From NCBI RefSeq assembly GCF_033095965.1, contig NZ_AP026801.1:2084001-2148000 (forward strand): a stretch of 64,000 nt of DNA, read 5' to 3'. This document shows positions 18,044-26,387 of this stretch, one piece after another. Source of the stretch: Xylocopilactobacillus apis. Its GTDB lineage: Bacteria > Bacillota > Bacilli > Lactobacillales > Lactobacillaceae. The translations under genes were made by a program, and so were the position numbers. The first letter of the stretch is position 1. Each line of letters opens with the position of its first letter. The notes under the pieces were generated by a model that was not told the origin of the DNA, did no database searches, and saw nothing but the letters and a program-made list of their open reading frames with translations.

Positions 18044-18960
18044 ATGAAAAAAAGTTAATTACTTTAACTCTAGTACTAGGAATTTTAATTGGAATTTCTG
18101 GCAGCTGGGCGGCAAATGCCAGAACTGTTTCAGCTGCACCTCAAACATTTGCTGAACCACACCACACTAATGCAAGTGACAGACGAGTTTTTCTTAACGC
18201 AAGTCAAAACGTAAACGGAAATACTTCTGCTTTAGCTAAAAATTTATTTGGTAATTTAACATATAAACAAGTAAATCTAGCTAGTTATAACATTCCCCAA
18301 GTAGGTCAAGGCGACGGTGATTTCAGCAAAGTATGGGATCAACTAAAGGATGCTGATGTAATTGTAATTGGGACGCCTGTTTATTGGTCTAACATGTCTG
18401 GTTACCTTAAAACATTTATTGATCATTTACAAATTAATAATGATCTGGCAAACCGTGATTTATATATGATCGTTCAAAGTTCAGACTCAGATCAAACTCT
18501 TGCCATTAACTCAGTTTATGGAACTATGAACCGTGTTGCAATCCGCTTTAACATGAATTTCGTAGGAATTGGTCAAACTACTGAACAGATTAACCAGCTC
18601 CATAATAAAATGATTGGAAATGCACCAAGTAATCCTACTACTCCAACCACTCCTACTACTCCAACCAATCCTACTACCCCAAGCGAGCCAACTACTCCAA
18701 GTAATCCAACCACCCCTAGTGTGCCAAGTACTCCTAGCACTCCTGATAGCTGGACGATTACTGACAAAAAAGGTGTGGGTAGAGTTTACTACACACCGGG
18801 ATATGGGATTAATGTTTGGACGAACCCGGATGGATCTACTTTTACCAAAAGAATAAACCATGGTACTTCATGGAAATATTTCAAAATTGCTAAAAAAGCT
18901 AATAAAACTATGTACAACCTTAGTGGAAACCAATGGGTTGACGGAGCATATTTCAGATAG
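18044..18960 (+). pseudogene. Secreted flavodoxin-like protein with Thr/Pro repeat linker, frameshifted in an A7 tract
   Basis: ATG 18044 has a good AGGAGAA ribosome binding site but meets TAA after four codons. One base restored in the A7 run at 18047-18053 opens one frame from 18055 to 18960. That frame starts with a signal peptide (LITLTLVLGILIGISG), then a flavodoxin-like domain (VFLNASQNVNGNTSA, VIVIGTPVYWSNMSGYLKT) paralogous to the gene at 16617. A linker of about 15 (N/T/S)PTTP-like units follows (about 18630-18750), then a 65-residue beta-rich SLAP/SH3-like end resembling the repeats of the amidase. It is either a phase-variable gene, a slippage-decoded gene, a pseudogene or a read error. 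Confidence 0.8.
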
Positions 18961-19136
18961 TTAGTTAATTTTTATTTAATCCAGATAATTTTCATACTTA
19001 TTAGCCCGTTGAACCCTCCCCACGATCAACACATTTCCGCTTATGAAACAAGATGAAGCCGTCACTTCTAGTTGTTTTAGAAAATGGAATAAAATCTGAG
19101 TTTAAAAAATATAAATCTACTATTATATATAATCAA

Positions 19137-19282
19137 AAAGCAGGAATTCATTACTAATTCGTAATTCTCTTCAATCTTTCAATTTCTCCCCTAATAAAAA
19201 CGAATGTACAGAAATTATTTTAGTTATCATAAATGTAGAATTAAAATAAACCCTTTAAAATTATGGATTGAATTCCTGCTTT
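19137..19282. repeat. 146-bp AT-rich segment bounded by a perfect 14-bp inverted repeat
   Basis: AAAGCAGGAATTCA at 19137-19150 is exactly inverted at 19269-19282. The interior is AT-rich and has no long frame. This is the only structure besides the following terminator and the ATPase relic that I can see in the 720-base gap after the secreted flavodoxin gene. It could be a small non-autonomous element or a long-range RNA stem. Confidence 0.55.
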
Positions 19283-19298
19283 GGATGTATTTAACTAA

Positions 19299-19332
19299 AA
19301 GAGGCAACCTGCTAGTTGCTTCTTTTTTTTTG
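19299..19332 (+). terminator. Intrinsic terminator-like hairpin
   Basis: AAGAGGCAAC and GTTGCTTCTT pair (one G-T) around CTGCTA and are followed by a run of T. No gene ends close by on the plus strand, so it may end the transcript of the secreted flavodoxin gene or of the repeat element before it. Confidence 0.65.
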
Positions 19333-19372
19333 ACTTAATAAATATAAGGGAGTGTGACTAATTTTTGTTTAA

Positions 19373-19444
19373 GAGCCAATCAACAACATTTATCACCGGA
19401 ATCCCATCGATTTCCTTAAATTCATAGTAGTGCTGAGTAATCAC
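19373..19444 (-). pseudogene. 72-bp relic of the C-terminus of a DUF4143 ATPase gene
   Basis: These 72 bases are identical to 34508-34579, the last coding part of the intact ATPase gene at 34490-35704, in the same orientation. Translation on the minus strand gives the corresponding VITQHYYEFKEIDGIPV segment. Similarity stops abruptly after 19444, and the rest of the gene is absent. It is a truncated second copy. Confidence 0.85.
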
Positions 19445-19681
19445 GAAACTATCAGTCTCATCATGTTTTGTTCAACAAAAACACTTTATATATTTTGTCG
19501 GCATCAATTAGATAATTACTAAATTTTTAATATTTCTGACAAAAACATTATTAGATTTTTTTATTTATCATTCATAAATCTTGAGCTTTTTTTAATACTA
19601 ATTGTATTGTTTTATAATAATCTCATATCAAAAAAAGACTAATGACTATAACTCATTAACCCAATTTTGTACCCTTGATTT

Positions 19682-20137
19682 TTAGACTATTTTAAGAGAT
19701 CCCTTAAAGTGTTTAGATAAAAATGTGTATACTTCATCAAAAGAAGTAACGAATTCAAAATCTATATATGAATTCTCCCCCTTTTCAAACCTTACATTAA
19801 TAAATCCACTCTTACTAGGCTTTTTATAAATAATAACCTTACTAAATCTCTTGTACTCGCTTCCAGAACCGATCGATGAAAATGTTATTAATCGATCAAC
19901 CGATAGCCCCTCTTTAAAAAATGACACACCAATCAAAAGGAAAGCTACTAAAATAACATTTACTTGTTGCACAAAAGTTTTAGGCCACATTAAAATAATT
20001 AGAGCCATTCCAATTACAACAGCTATAATAATTCTAGAAATCTTCTGACGAGCATAAATTTTAATTTTTTTCTGTTGTTCAAATTCTAGTACCAGCAAAA
20101 CTAAAATTAAAGAAATTACAATTATTGTGCTGATCAC
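19682..20137 (-). CDS. Small membrane protein of unknown function
   Basis: The 151-residue protein has one N-terminal hydrophobic helix (IVISLILVLLVLEF), two more between about 35 and 75 (IIIAVVIGMALIILM, VNVILVAFLLIGVSFF), and a soluble C-terminal half with beta-like segments that may fold as a small PH-like domain. It starts 7 bases after the dgoD stop on the same strand, so it can be transcribed with the galactonate operon. No family is recognised and a link to sugar use is not shown. Confidence 0.7.
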   Translation of the reverse strand: MISTIIVISLILVLLVLEFEQQKKIKIYARQKISRIIIAVVIGMALIILMWPKTFVQQVNVILVAFLLIGVSFFKEGLSVDRLITFSSIGSGSEYKRFSKVIIYKKPSKSGFINVRFEKGENSYIDFEFVTSFDEVYTFLSKHFKGSLKIV

Positions 20138-20144
20138 CTAACTA

Positions 20145-21290
20145 TCACCATTCAGCAATCGTTCCATCATAATTCTTCCATTTTGGATTTGTCCAAACTA
20201 GGCCTTGTTGAGCAACTTCTTTAATTTTATCTTCGTCCATTTCAATACCTAGACCTGGTTTAGTTGGAATCTCAACATAACCTTCTTCATAATCAAAAAT
20301 TTCTTTATTAGATACAAAATCTAAAAGATCAAATCCTTGATTATAGTGAATCCCTAAACTTTGTTCCTGGATAAAGACATTCGGGGTACAAACGTCTAAC
20401 TGAAGAGTTGCTGCTAAGGCAACTGGACCATAAGGTGCATGGGGTGCTACAGCTAAATCAAATGCTTCCGCCATTGCTGCAATCTTACGAGACTCTAAAA
20501 TACCACCACACATTGCAACATCCGGCTGAACTATATCAACAGCACCTTGTGTAAATAATTGTTTAAATTCCCAACGAGAATATAGTCTTTCACCTGTTGC
20601 AAGAGGAACTGCCACTTCTCTAGCAATATCATCAAAAGAGTCATAATTTTCAGGTAAGACAACTTCTTCTAAAAACATTGGATGATAAGGTTCTAATGCT
20701 TTAGCTAATACCTTTGCCATTGGACGATGAACTCGACCATGAAAATCAATTCCAATCTCTAAATTATTACCAACTGCTTCACGAATAGAATCTACTCTCT
20801 CTACCACTTCAGCTACCTTTTGATAAGAATCAATATAATGTAATTCAGAAGTTGCATTCATTTTTATTGCTGAAAAACCTAGATCTAATCTTTTCTGAGC
20901 TTGCTCAGCTACGTCACTAGGACGATCTCCACCGATCCATGAATACACGCGAATTCTATCTCTTGCTGGACCACCCAACAATTGATAAACAGGTACTCCC
21001 AATGCTTTACCTTTAATATCCCATAAAGCCATTTCTAATCCCGAAATAATTGTCCCATTAATAGGTCCTCCTCTAAAGAAAGAACGGTGCATCTCTTGCC
21101 ATAGTTGTTCAATATTTCTTGGATCTCTGCCAATAAGTTTTTTTCCAACTTCATTAGCACCGCTGACAACTGTTTCAGTCTTTGTACCAGAAATCATTTC
21201 TCCCCAGCCATCGATCCCCTCATCAGTAGAAACTTTAACAAAAATCCATCGTGGTTTTACTTTATATATAGTAATGTTAGAAATCTTCAA
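20145..21290 (-). CDS. dgoD: D-galactonate dehydratase (enolase superfamily)
   Basis: The 381-residue protein aligns by eye with E. coli DgoD over its whole length: VKPRWIFVKVSTDEG, GTIISGLEMALWDIKGK, IDFHGRVHRPMAK (catalytic His), GERLYSRWEFK, LAPHAPYGPVALAA (second His) and QEQSLGIHYNQG. The enzyme converts D-galactonate to 2-keto-3-deoxygalactonate with Mg2+. It is the last sugar gene of the operon that begins with the BglG-type activator at 26184. The neighbouring PTS and aldolase fit the DeLey-Doudoroff route, but no 2-keto-3-deoxygalactonate kinase gene is present. Confidence 0.93.
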   Translation of the reverse strand: MKISNITIYKVKPRWIFVKVSTDEGIDGWGEMISGTKTETVVSGANEVGKKLIGRDPRNIEQLWQEMHRSFFRGGPINGTIISGLEMALWDIKGKALGVPVYQLLGGPARDRIRVYSWIGGDRPSDVAEQAQKRLDLGFSAIKMNATSELHYIDSYQKVAEVVERVDSIREAVGNNLEIGIDFHGRVHRPMAKVLAKALEPYHPMFLEEVVLPENYDSFDDIAREVAVPLATGERLYSRWEFKQLFTQGAVDIVQPDVAMCGGILESRKIAAMAEAFDLAVAPHAPYGPVALAATLQLDVCTPNVFIQEQSLGIHYNQGFDLLDFVSNKEIFDYEEGYVEIPTKPGLGIEMDEDKIKEVAQQGLVWTNPKWKNYDGTIAEW

Positions 21291-21316
21291 TTTTATTAAT
21301 TACTCCTTTTTGAATA

Positions 21317-22687
21317 TTAAGCTTCCGCTGATACTTCTTCTGAACTTGATCCATTAATCTTCTTTACTCCATCAAAGTAATACCAAATTAAACCAAAGAC
21401 AATTAATAAGACTGGAATTAAGATTACCTGATTCCAAGTAAATGCTAAGTAAACGATAAAGCTTTGAATCATTGATGTAGCAGCAAATGATGAAATCAAT
21501 AACGAATTTGCCCCAAGTTTAATGCCTACTGATTTAGCGATTGCAGTTAAAACTGGTGCTGTTGCAGTACCACACCATAAAAGAGAGGCCGTAACGACTA
21601 AACCAATAATAATATTTTTAAGTAAATTCCCATTTGTTAATGCAACAACCATCGCAACTCTAAAAGGTACAACAGCTAAATCTGCGAAAGGCAAAACACT
21701 ATTGCCTGGTAATACCAATGCCATTGCAATTGTTAATGGAATGATAATTAAAGCAGTTGTAATTACATCCTGATTACCAACAACAACTGCAGCATCAAGA
21801 CCGATAAATAATTTACGACCTTTAAATTTCTTCTGAGACCATTTTTGTGCAGCATCAGAAATTGGCATTAAACCTTCCATAAATAGAGAAGTCATCTTTG
21901 GAATTAAAACTAAGACGGCTGACATACTAACACCTAGTTGAAGAATTTTAACGAAATCATAACCAGCTAAAGCACCGATTGCCATTCCAATTATTAATCC
22001 CATAATCATTGAATCACCAAAAAATCCTAAATATTTTTGGGCATCTCGAATTGAAAATTTTGACTTTCTAAAAAGCGGAATCTTATTTAATAACCAATTT
22101 AGCGGCCATGCAATTACTAATGAAGACAGTGCCGAAACTGTTGGCAAAGAAACGCCAGGAATCTTGAAAAACTTCTCAACAACTGGTTGAGACCAATCGG
22201 CTAGTTTGAATGTTATAACAGCCATTACAACAGTAGCTCCTAAACCAAGCCACATATTGTGAGTGACAAAATAAACCATAACTCCAACTATAGCAATATG
22301 GTGATAATTCCAAATATCCACATCAAGTGTATTAGTTCTCTTAAGAACTAATAGAACAATATTTACAATCAAAATAGCAAAGATTAAGATTGCAATTATC
22401 GGGGAAGCCCACGTAACTGCGGCAATTGAACCCCATCCAACGTCTAGTGCTGTTAAATGAACTCCTGTTCGTTCAACCATTGCTTTGGCTGCGGGTCCAA
22501 CATTAGTTGTCATAAAGTCAAGAATCAATTTAATTCCAGCAAAACCTATTCCTAAAGTTAAACCTGATTTAAAACCTCGCCCAATATTTAAGCCAAAAAT
22601 TAATCCGATAACTGTAATAATAACGGGAAGCATAACAGTTGGACCAGCGGCGATTAACCATTTAAAAATATCCATTATAAAATTCAT
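21317..22687 (-). CDS. PTS EIIC, galactitol (GatC) family
   Basis: The 456-residue polytopic membrane protein has about ten hydrophobic helices. GatC-type sequence is seen in GPTVMLPVIITVIGLIFG, SMIMGLIIGMAIGAL, MTSLFMEGLMPISDAAQ and GLDAAVVVGNQDV. It is the membrane channel of a Gat-family phosphotransferase system. With the separate EIIB and EIIA genes just upstream it forms a complete transporter. Because it sits between galactonate dehydratase and the phospho-aldolase, its substrate is probably galactonate or a related hexonate rather than galactitol. Confidence 0.92.
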   Translation of the reverse strand: MNFIMDIFKWLIAAGPTVMLPVIITVIGLIFGLNIGRGFKSGLTLGIGFAGIKLILDFMTTNVGPAAKAMVERTGVHLTALDVGWGSIAAVTWASPIIAILIFAILIVNIVLLVLKRTNTLDVDIWNYHHIAIVGVMVYFVTHNMWLGLGATVVMAVITFKLADWSQPVVEKFFKIPGVSLPTVSALSSLVIAWPLNWLLNKIPLFRKSKFSIRDAQKYLGFFGDSMIMGLIIGMAIGALAGYDFVKILQLGVSMSAVLVLIPKMTSLFMEGLMPISDAAQKWSQKKFKGRKLFIGLDAAVVVGNQDVITTALIIIPLTIAMALVLPGNSVLPFADLAVVPFRVAMVVALTNGNLLKNIIIGLVVTASLLWCGTATAPVLTAIAKSVGIKLGANSLLISSFAATSMIQSFIVYLAFTWNQVILIPVLLIVFGLIWYYFDGVKKINGSSSEEVSAEA

Positions 22688-22713
22688 TAGTACTCTCCTC
22701 GTATAAAAAACAT

Positions 22714-22995
22714 TTAATTAGTGATGACTCGATAAATTTCTTCGAGCGTCTCATCAGCACCAATCCCAGTTAATAGAGGCATTCCCTTTACGTATGGGAC
22801 CCCATTAGTTTGTCCATCAAATTCACCTGTAGTAACTAAAAGATCATAATCTTGAACTTTACCGGGAACTTCCATTAATTTAGTCTGAGTTGTTTCGACT
22901 TGTTCTCCTTTTTCTTCCATGTAATTTCTAATTTTTGTTGCAACAACTGTTGATGTTGCGATCCCATTACCACAAGCCACTAATATTCTTTTCAT
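22714..22995 (-). CDS. PTS EIIB, galactitol family
   Basis: The 93-residue cytoplasmic phospho-carrier has the phosphocysteine loop LVACGNGIATS near its N-terminus, the GatB form. It accepts phosphate from the EIIA encoded 11 bases upstream and hands it to the sugar during transport through the EIIC encoded 26 bases downstream. Length and motif are intact. Confidence 0.93.
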   Translation of the reverse strand: MKRILVACGNGIATSTVVATKIRNYMEEKGEQVETTQTKLMEVPGKVQDYDLLVTTGEFDGQTNGVPYVKGMPLLTGIGADETLEEIYRVITN

Positions 22996-23006
22996 CGTTA
23001 ACTCCT

Positions 23007-23468
23007 TTATTTATTTATTACATCTTGAATTAAAGACAACAATTCTGTTGATTTACTTGCCTTAAAAATTTTATTTCTTAAGTTATCATCCTGGATAATT
23101 CCAACAATTTTCTGCAGCATTTCTACTTGTCCGTGTGGTTCTTTGATTGCCATCATTATGACAATTTGGACAGGAACAGTTTTTTTAACTGCTTCCATGT
23201 TATAAAACATTACCGGTTCTTTAAGTGTTGCAACTGCAATCGTTGTTTTGTTTACTAATTGATAATCAGCATGAGGAATCGCAACACCAGGTTCCCGTGA
23301 AGGCAATCCAGTAGGATATTCTCTTTCTCGTTTAACAATTGCTTCAGAGTAACCTGATTTTACATACCCATTTTTTGTTAACTCATTGCTCAGAAACTTG
23401 ATTGTTTCTATTGAGTCTCTACAATCTAATTTTGCAAAAAATAAACTTTGATCAAGTATTAAATCCAT
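23007..23468 (-). CDS. PTS EIIA, GatA/fructose-type
   Basis: The 153-residue PTS_EIIA_2 domain has the phosphohistidine in GVAIPHADYQL, preceded by YPTGLPSREP, as in GatA and FruA-type EIIA. It takes phosphate from HPr. It lies 21 bases after the aldolase gene and 11 before the EIIB gene in the same transcript. Confidence 0.93.
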   Translation of the reverse strand: MDLILDQSLFFAKLDCRDSIETIKFLSNELTKNGYVKSGYSEAIVKREREYPTGLPSREPGVAIPHADYQLVNKTTIAVATLKEPVMFYNMEAVKKTVPVQIVIMMAIKEPHGQVEMLQKIVGIIQDDNLRNKIFKASKSTELLSLIQDVINK

Positions 23469-23489
23469 AATTTTCTTAATTTCTCATTT

Positions 23490-24110
23490 CTAGTGAATTA
23501 ATTTAATATATTGTTCCAGCGACGTTCTTAACCCCATCTTATTTAAACTATTGAGATCATTGGAAGTAAACATTGAAGATCCAATTCCTAAATAGTCAGC
23601 GCCCGAATTTAAAAAATCTTTTGCATTAGAAGCTGAAACACCACCAACTGCCATCAATCTAAGTTTTCCTAAAGGTGCTTGAACAGCTTTAAAAAAATCT
23701 GGCCTAACGGTAGTCGCTGGAAACACTTTAACAATATCAGCTCCAAGACCTATTTGTCTTACTATTTCCGTTGGCGTCATACCGGCTGGAACTGTTACAA
23801 CATGATGTTCCTTTGCTAATGAAAAAATGTCGGACGTAAATTCTTTCGGGCCCAATAAAAATTGAGCTCCATTTTTAATAGCTTCTTTAGCATCATCTAA
23901 TGTGATAACTGTCCCTGCTCCCACTTTTAAATCTGTCCCATGTTGCTCAACTAAATCATGAATCATTTTAGTTGCCCCGGTTGTATTTAAAGTGACTTCA
24001 ATTGCAAAGTATTTTTCAAATCCTTCTATCGCTTGAGCAATTGCAATGACTTGCTCGAACGAATAATTACGCATAATCACCGTAAACGGTGGATATTCAT
24101 TAACTTTCAT
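23490..24110 (-). CDS. dgoA: 2-dehydro-3-deoxy-6-phosphogalactonate / KDPG aldolase
   Basis: The 206-residue class I aldolase has the Schiff-base Lys region GADIVKVFPATT, the general-base Glu in AIEVTLNT, and LLGPKEFTSDIF. LRLMAVGGVSASNAKDFLNSGA is the family phosphate site. It splits KDPGal (or KDPG) into pyruvate and glyceraldehyde 3-phosphate. It begins 4 bases after the regulator stop and precedes the PTS genes. The dgoA rather than eda name rests on the adjacent galactonate dehydratase. Confidence 0.9.
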   Translation of the reverse strand: MKVNEYPPFTVIMRNYSFEQVIAIAQAIEGFEKYFAIEVTLNTTGATKMIHDLVEQHGTDLKVGAGTVITLDDAKEAIKNGAQFLLGPKEFTSDIFSLAKEHHVVTVPAGMTPTEIVRQIGLGADIVKVFPATTVRPDFFKAVQAPLGKLRLMAVGGVSASNAKDFLNSGADYLGIGSSMFTSNDLNSLNKMGLRTSLEQYIKLIH

Positions 24111-24114
24111 TTAT

Positions 24115-26184
24115 CTACTCTTTACCTTTAATTTCTGAATAAATTGTTTTAATAATTGAGTTAGAATCATTCATATATAACAATCTTTGAAGTAACGTTG
24201 GATTTTCAGCAATTCTAGATAATTGATTAATTGCTTTTAGGTGTTTAGTTTCATCAAACACAGCAATTGGAACAATAAAATGAACAAAATGATTCCCGGG
24301 AAAAGCAATTGACTCTTTACTAATTAAAAGGCCAAAACCATCAGCGTGTACACCATCATCAAAAGAGGCGTGAGGTATTGCCATCGATTTACCTAAAAAG
24401 CTATAACCAATTGGAGTGTCATTTTGTGCAATCATCTGAGAAACATAATTTTCGCTAATCGTTCCGTCATCTACTAATGATTGAGATGATAAAATAATTG
24501 CTTGCTTCCAATTGATAGACTTACTAGTAAGTTTTACATTGCTTTGCTTTAAATAATGACTTAAATCAGGTAATTTAGATGTCGATTCAACATCCCCATT
24601 ATCACTAGATTCCAAAAGATATTTTCGCATTTTATTTCGTAAATCTTTTTCATTAGTTATTACTGCATGCTGCTTAACTGCTGTAAGTAAATTACCCAAA
24701 GTAGTATCAATTTTATGAATTCCTATATCACATAAAACATTAGACCTAAGGGTTAATTTTTCTTCGTTATCCATAATTGGGTTAATTACGTATTGTTTAA
24801 TCTCTGTTTTTAAAGGGATTGTGGTAAAAACTAAATCATAATCCTGTTGAAAGTTTTCAAACTCTCTGACAGATGATGAAGAAATAAAATTTATTTCCGG
24901 AAACAATTCGCATAGTGTGTTTAACATTAACTTGGAAACTATTTGACCATTTGAACAAACTACTGCTGCTCGCTTTTTTTTGTTAAAAATAGAATTTTTT
25001 CGATTACTAAACTCAAATCCAAAATAAAACGATATTAACTCTAATTCATCAAGGGAAATTTGACTCCCTACTAATGATTCCAAAGGGTCGATTACTTTTT
25101 TCATTGTTGCCAGCAGTTCTCGATGTTCTTGATCATCACTTACAACTTGTTCAATTCCAATGCTTCCAAGTGATAAATCATATTTCATTCGAAAATAAGC
25201 TGGTCTAATATGGGCGAAAAGTCTTGCTTCAAAAGATTTACGATCACTAATTTTCACATAAGTAAGATCTTGAAATATGTCGACCATTTGGCTAACTGCA
25301 GTTTTTAATTGTTCATTAGTATCTTGGCTCATTCCTCGTAAAATGTTTGAAGATAAAAATATAAGGGTAATCCAGCTTAAATCATCGGATTGTTTTAACC
25401 ACTTAGGATAAATATTATCTTTTATAATTTCATATTCTTTAGTGTCAGATACATCACCTAAAAAATAAGGATTAATCTCGTAACTTCTACTGAAATTTCT
25501 ACTGATAATTAACTGCAAATCACGTACCAAAAAATTAAACGCATTATCTGAATATACTATTTTTAATTTCTTTTCTACTTTGTGTACAAAATGAATTATC
25601 GGTTCAATCGAAATTTGAGCTAACTGATCAATTTCATTAAGTCCATTGGGAAAGTGTAAAACCCTTTTTACTAAATCATTAATCAAAATTCTAATTTGTA
25701 ATTCTGAACCATTAATTTGGTATCCATCAGATCTGGTATATTCTAAGCGTAAATTATAGGATGAAAGCAAAGATGTTACCTTTTTTAAATCACTGATGGC
25801 TGTATTACGACTAACGTTCAAATAATCATAAATATGGACTAATGACAAAATTTCAGTCGATGTTAGGATATAAAGTACCAATAAAGGAATTCGTTCATTC
25901 TGATTGTGATATGAATAAGTACCATTACTCTTATAGACGATATCTTTATCATATTTTTCTCGCGAAACAAAATATTGCAAAGATTTTTGATCTAAATTAA
26001 AAGTTCCGTTTTTGTTCCTTTGAATCAAACTTAAATTAGATTCGTGTAATTCTTCATTGATTTTGTTAATTGAATAATCAATCTGTCTCTTACTCAAAGA
26101 TAATTTTTTCTGTAAATCACCACTTTTTACTTTTGGATTTCGAATGATTTCGCTCACAATTTGTAATTCACGCTTAGATGTCAT
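24115..26184 (-). CDS. BglG/MtlR-type PTS-regulated transcriptional activator
   Basis: The 689-residue product is read from ATG 26184. A GTG four codons earlier overlaps the ribosome binding site AGAGGTGAG, so 26184 is preferred. It has N-terminal HTH domains (LQKKLSLSKRQIDYSINKI, LNVSRNTAISDLKKV), two PRD domains (about 190-400), an EIIB-like domain (VVCSNGQIVSKLML) and a C-terminal EIIA domain with the phospho-His in MAIPHASFDDG. Such proteins activate the linked PTS operon when HPr phosphorylates the PRDs and the cognate EII dephosphorylates the regulator. It is the first gene of the galactonate operon. Confidence 0.92.
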   Translation of the reverse strand: MTSKRELQIVSEIIRNPKVKSGDLQKKLSLSKRQIDYSINKINEELHESNLSLIQRNKNGTFNLDQKSLQYFVSREKYDKDIVYKSNGTYSYHNQNERIPLLVLYILTSTEILSLVHIYDYLNVSRNTAISDLKKVTSLLSSYNLRLEYTRSDGYQINGSELQIRILINDLVKRVLHFPNGLNEIDQLAQISIEPIIHFVHKVEKKLKIVYSDNAFNFLVRDLQLIISRNFSRSYEINPYFLGDVSDTKEYEIIKDNIYPKWLKQSDDLSWITLIFLSSNILRGMSQDTNEQLKTAVSQMVDIFQDLTYVKISDRKSFEARLFAHIRPAYFRMKYDLSLGSIGIEQVVSDDQEHRELLATMKKVIDPLESLVGSQISLDELELISFYFGFEFSNRKNSIFNKKKRAAVVCSNGQIVSKLMLNTLCELFPEINFISSSSVREFENFQQDYDLVFTTIPLKTEIKQYVINPIMDNEEKLTLRSNVLCDIGIHKIDTTLGNLLTAVKQHAVITNEKDLRNKMRKYLLESSDNGDVESTSKLPDLSHYLKQSNVKLTSKSINWKQAIILSSQSLVDDGTISENYVSQMIAQNDTPIGYSFLGKSMAIPHASFDDGVHADGFGLLISKESIAFPGNHFVHFIVPIAVFDETKHLKAINQLSRIAENPTLLQRLLYMNDSNSIIKTIYSEIKGKE

Positions 26185-26212
26185 CCACTTGCTCACCTCT
26201 CATCCTAATTTT

Positions 26213-26250
26213 AGTATAACTACAAATTAGTTTTAATGAACGCGCTTTCA
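26213..26250 (-). promoter_or_regulatory. Promoter -10 and cre-like site upstream of the galactonate operon
   Basis: Read on the minus strand, TATACT at 26218-26213 is a good -10 box just before the regulator ribosome binding site. TGAACGCGCTTTCA at 26237-26250 departs from the usual TGNAANCGNTNNCA catabolite-responsive element at one position, where A is replaced by C. It overlaps the -35 region, so CcpA would repress. The -35 itself is weak. A closely similar leader precedes the second BglG gene at about 30758-30802. Confidence 0.6.
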
Positions 26251-26342
26251 GTTCGACTTTTGTTTCATCACTTCTATAAAGTTTGTTGCGTATTGGACTG
26301 TATTTTGATGATTAATTTTAAATATTTTTTGACAAAATAAAA

Positions 26343-26364
26343 CATCGCATATTTTTTTGCGATG
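26343..26364 (-). terminator. Terminator after the Ula-type PTS/SIS operon
   Basis: CATCGCA (26343-26349) and TGCGATG (26358-26364) form a perfect 7-bp stem with an AT loop and T tracts outside on the minus strand. It separates the two tandem PTS operons. Confidence 0.8.
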
Positions 26365-26387
26365 CTTTTGGTTTTTCTGGTTATTTT

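Noticed and set aside
18630-18750. Short tandem repeats suggestive of a CRISPR array
   Set aside because: The repeats are 9-18 bases, in frame and coding for a Thr/Pro linker; there are no unique spacers and no cas genes in the window.
18511-18861. Long open frames opposite and beside the Thr/Pro repeat of the secreted flavodoxin gene
   Set aside because: They are low-complexity shadows of the repeat (SRxGW- or GVVG-type) with no ribosome binding site; the plus-strand repeat frame is continuous with recognisable domains.
18990-19080. Minus-strand stretch reading SCFISGNVLIVGRV as a gene end
   Set aside because: It is under 30 codons, with no recognisable family and no upstream continuation; too little to call even a relic.
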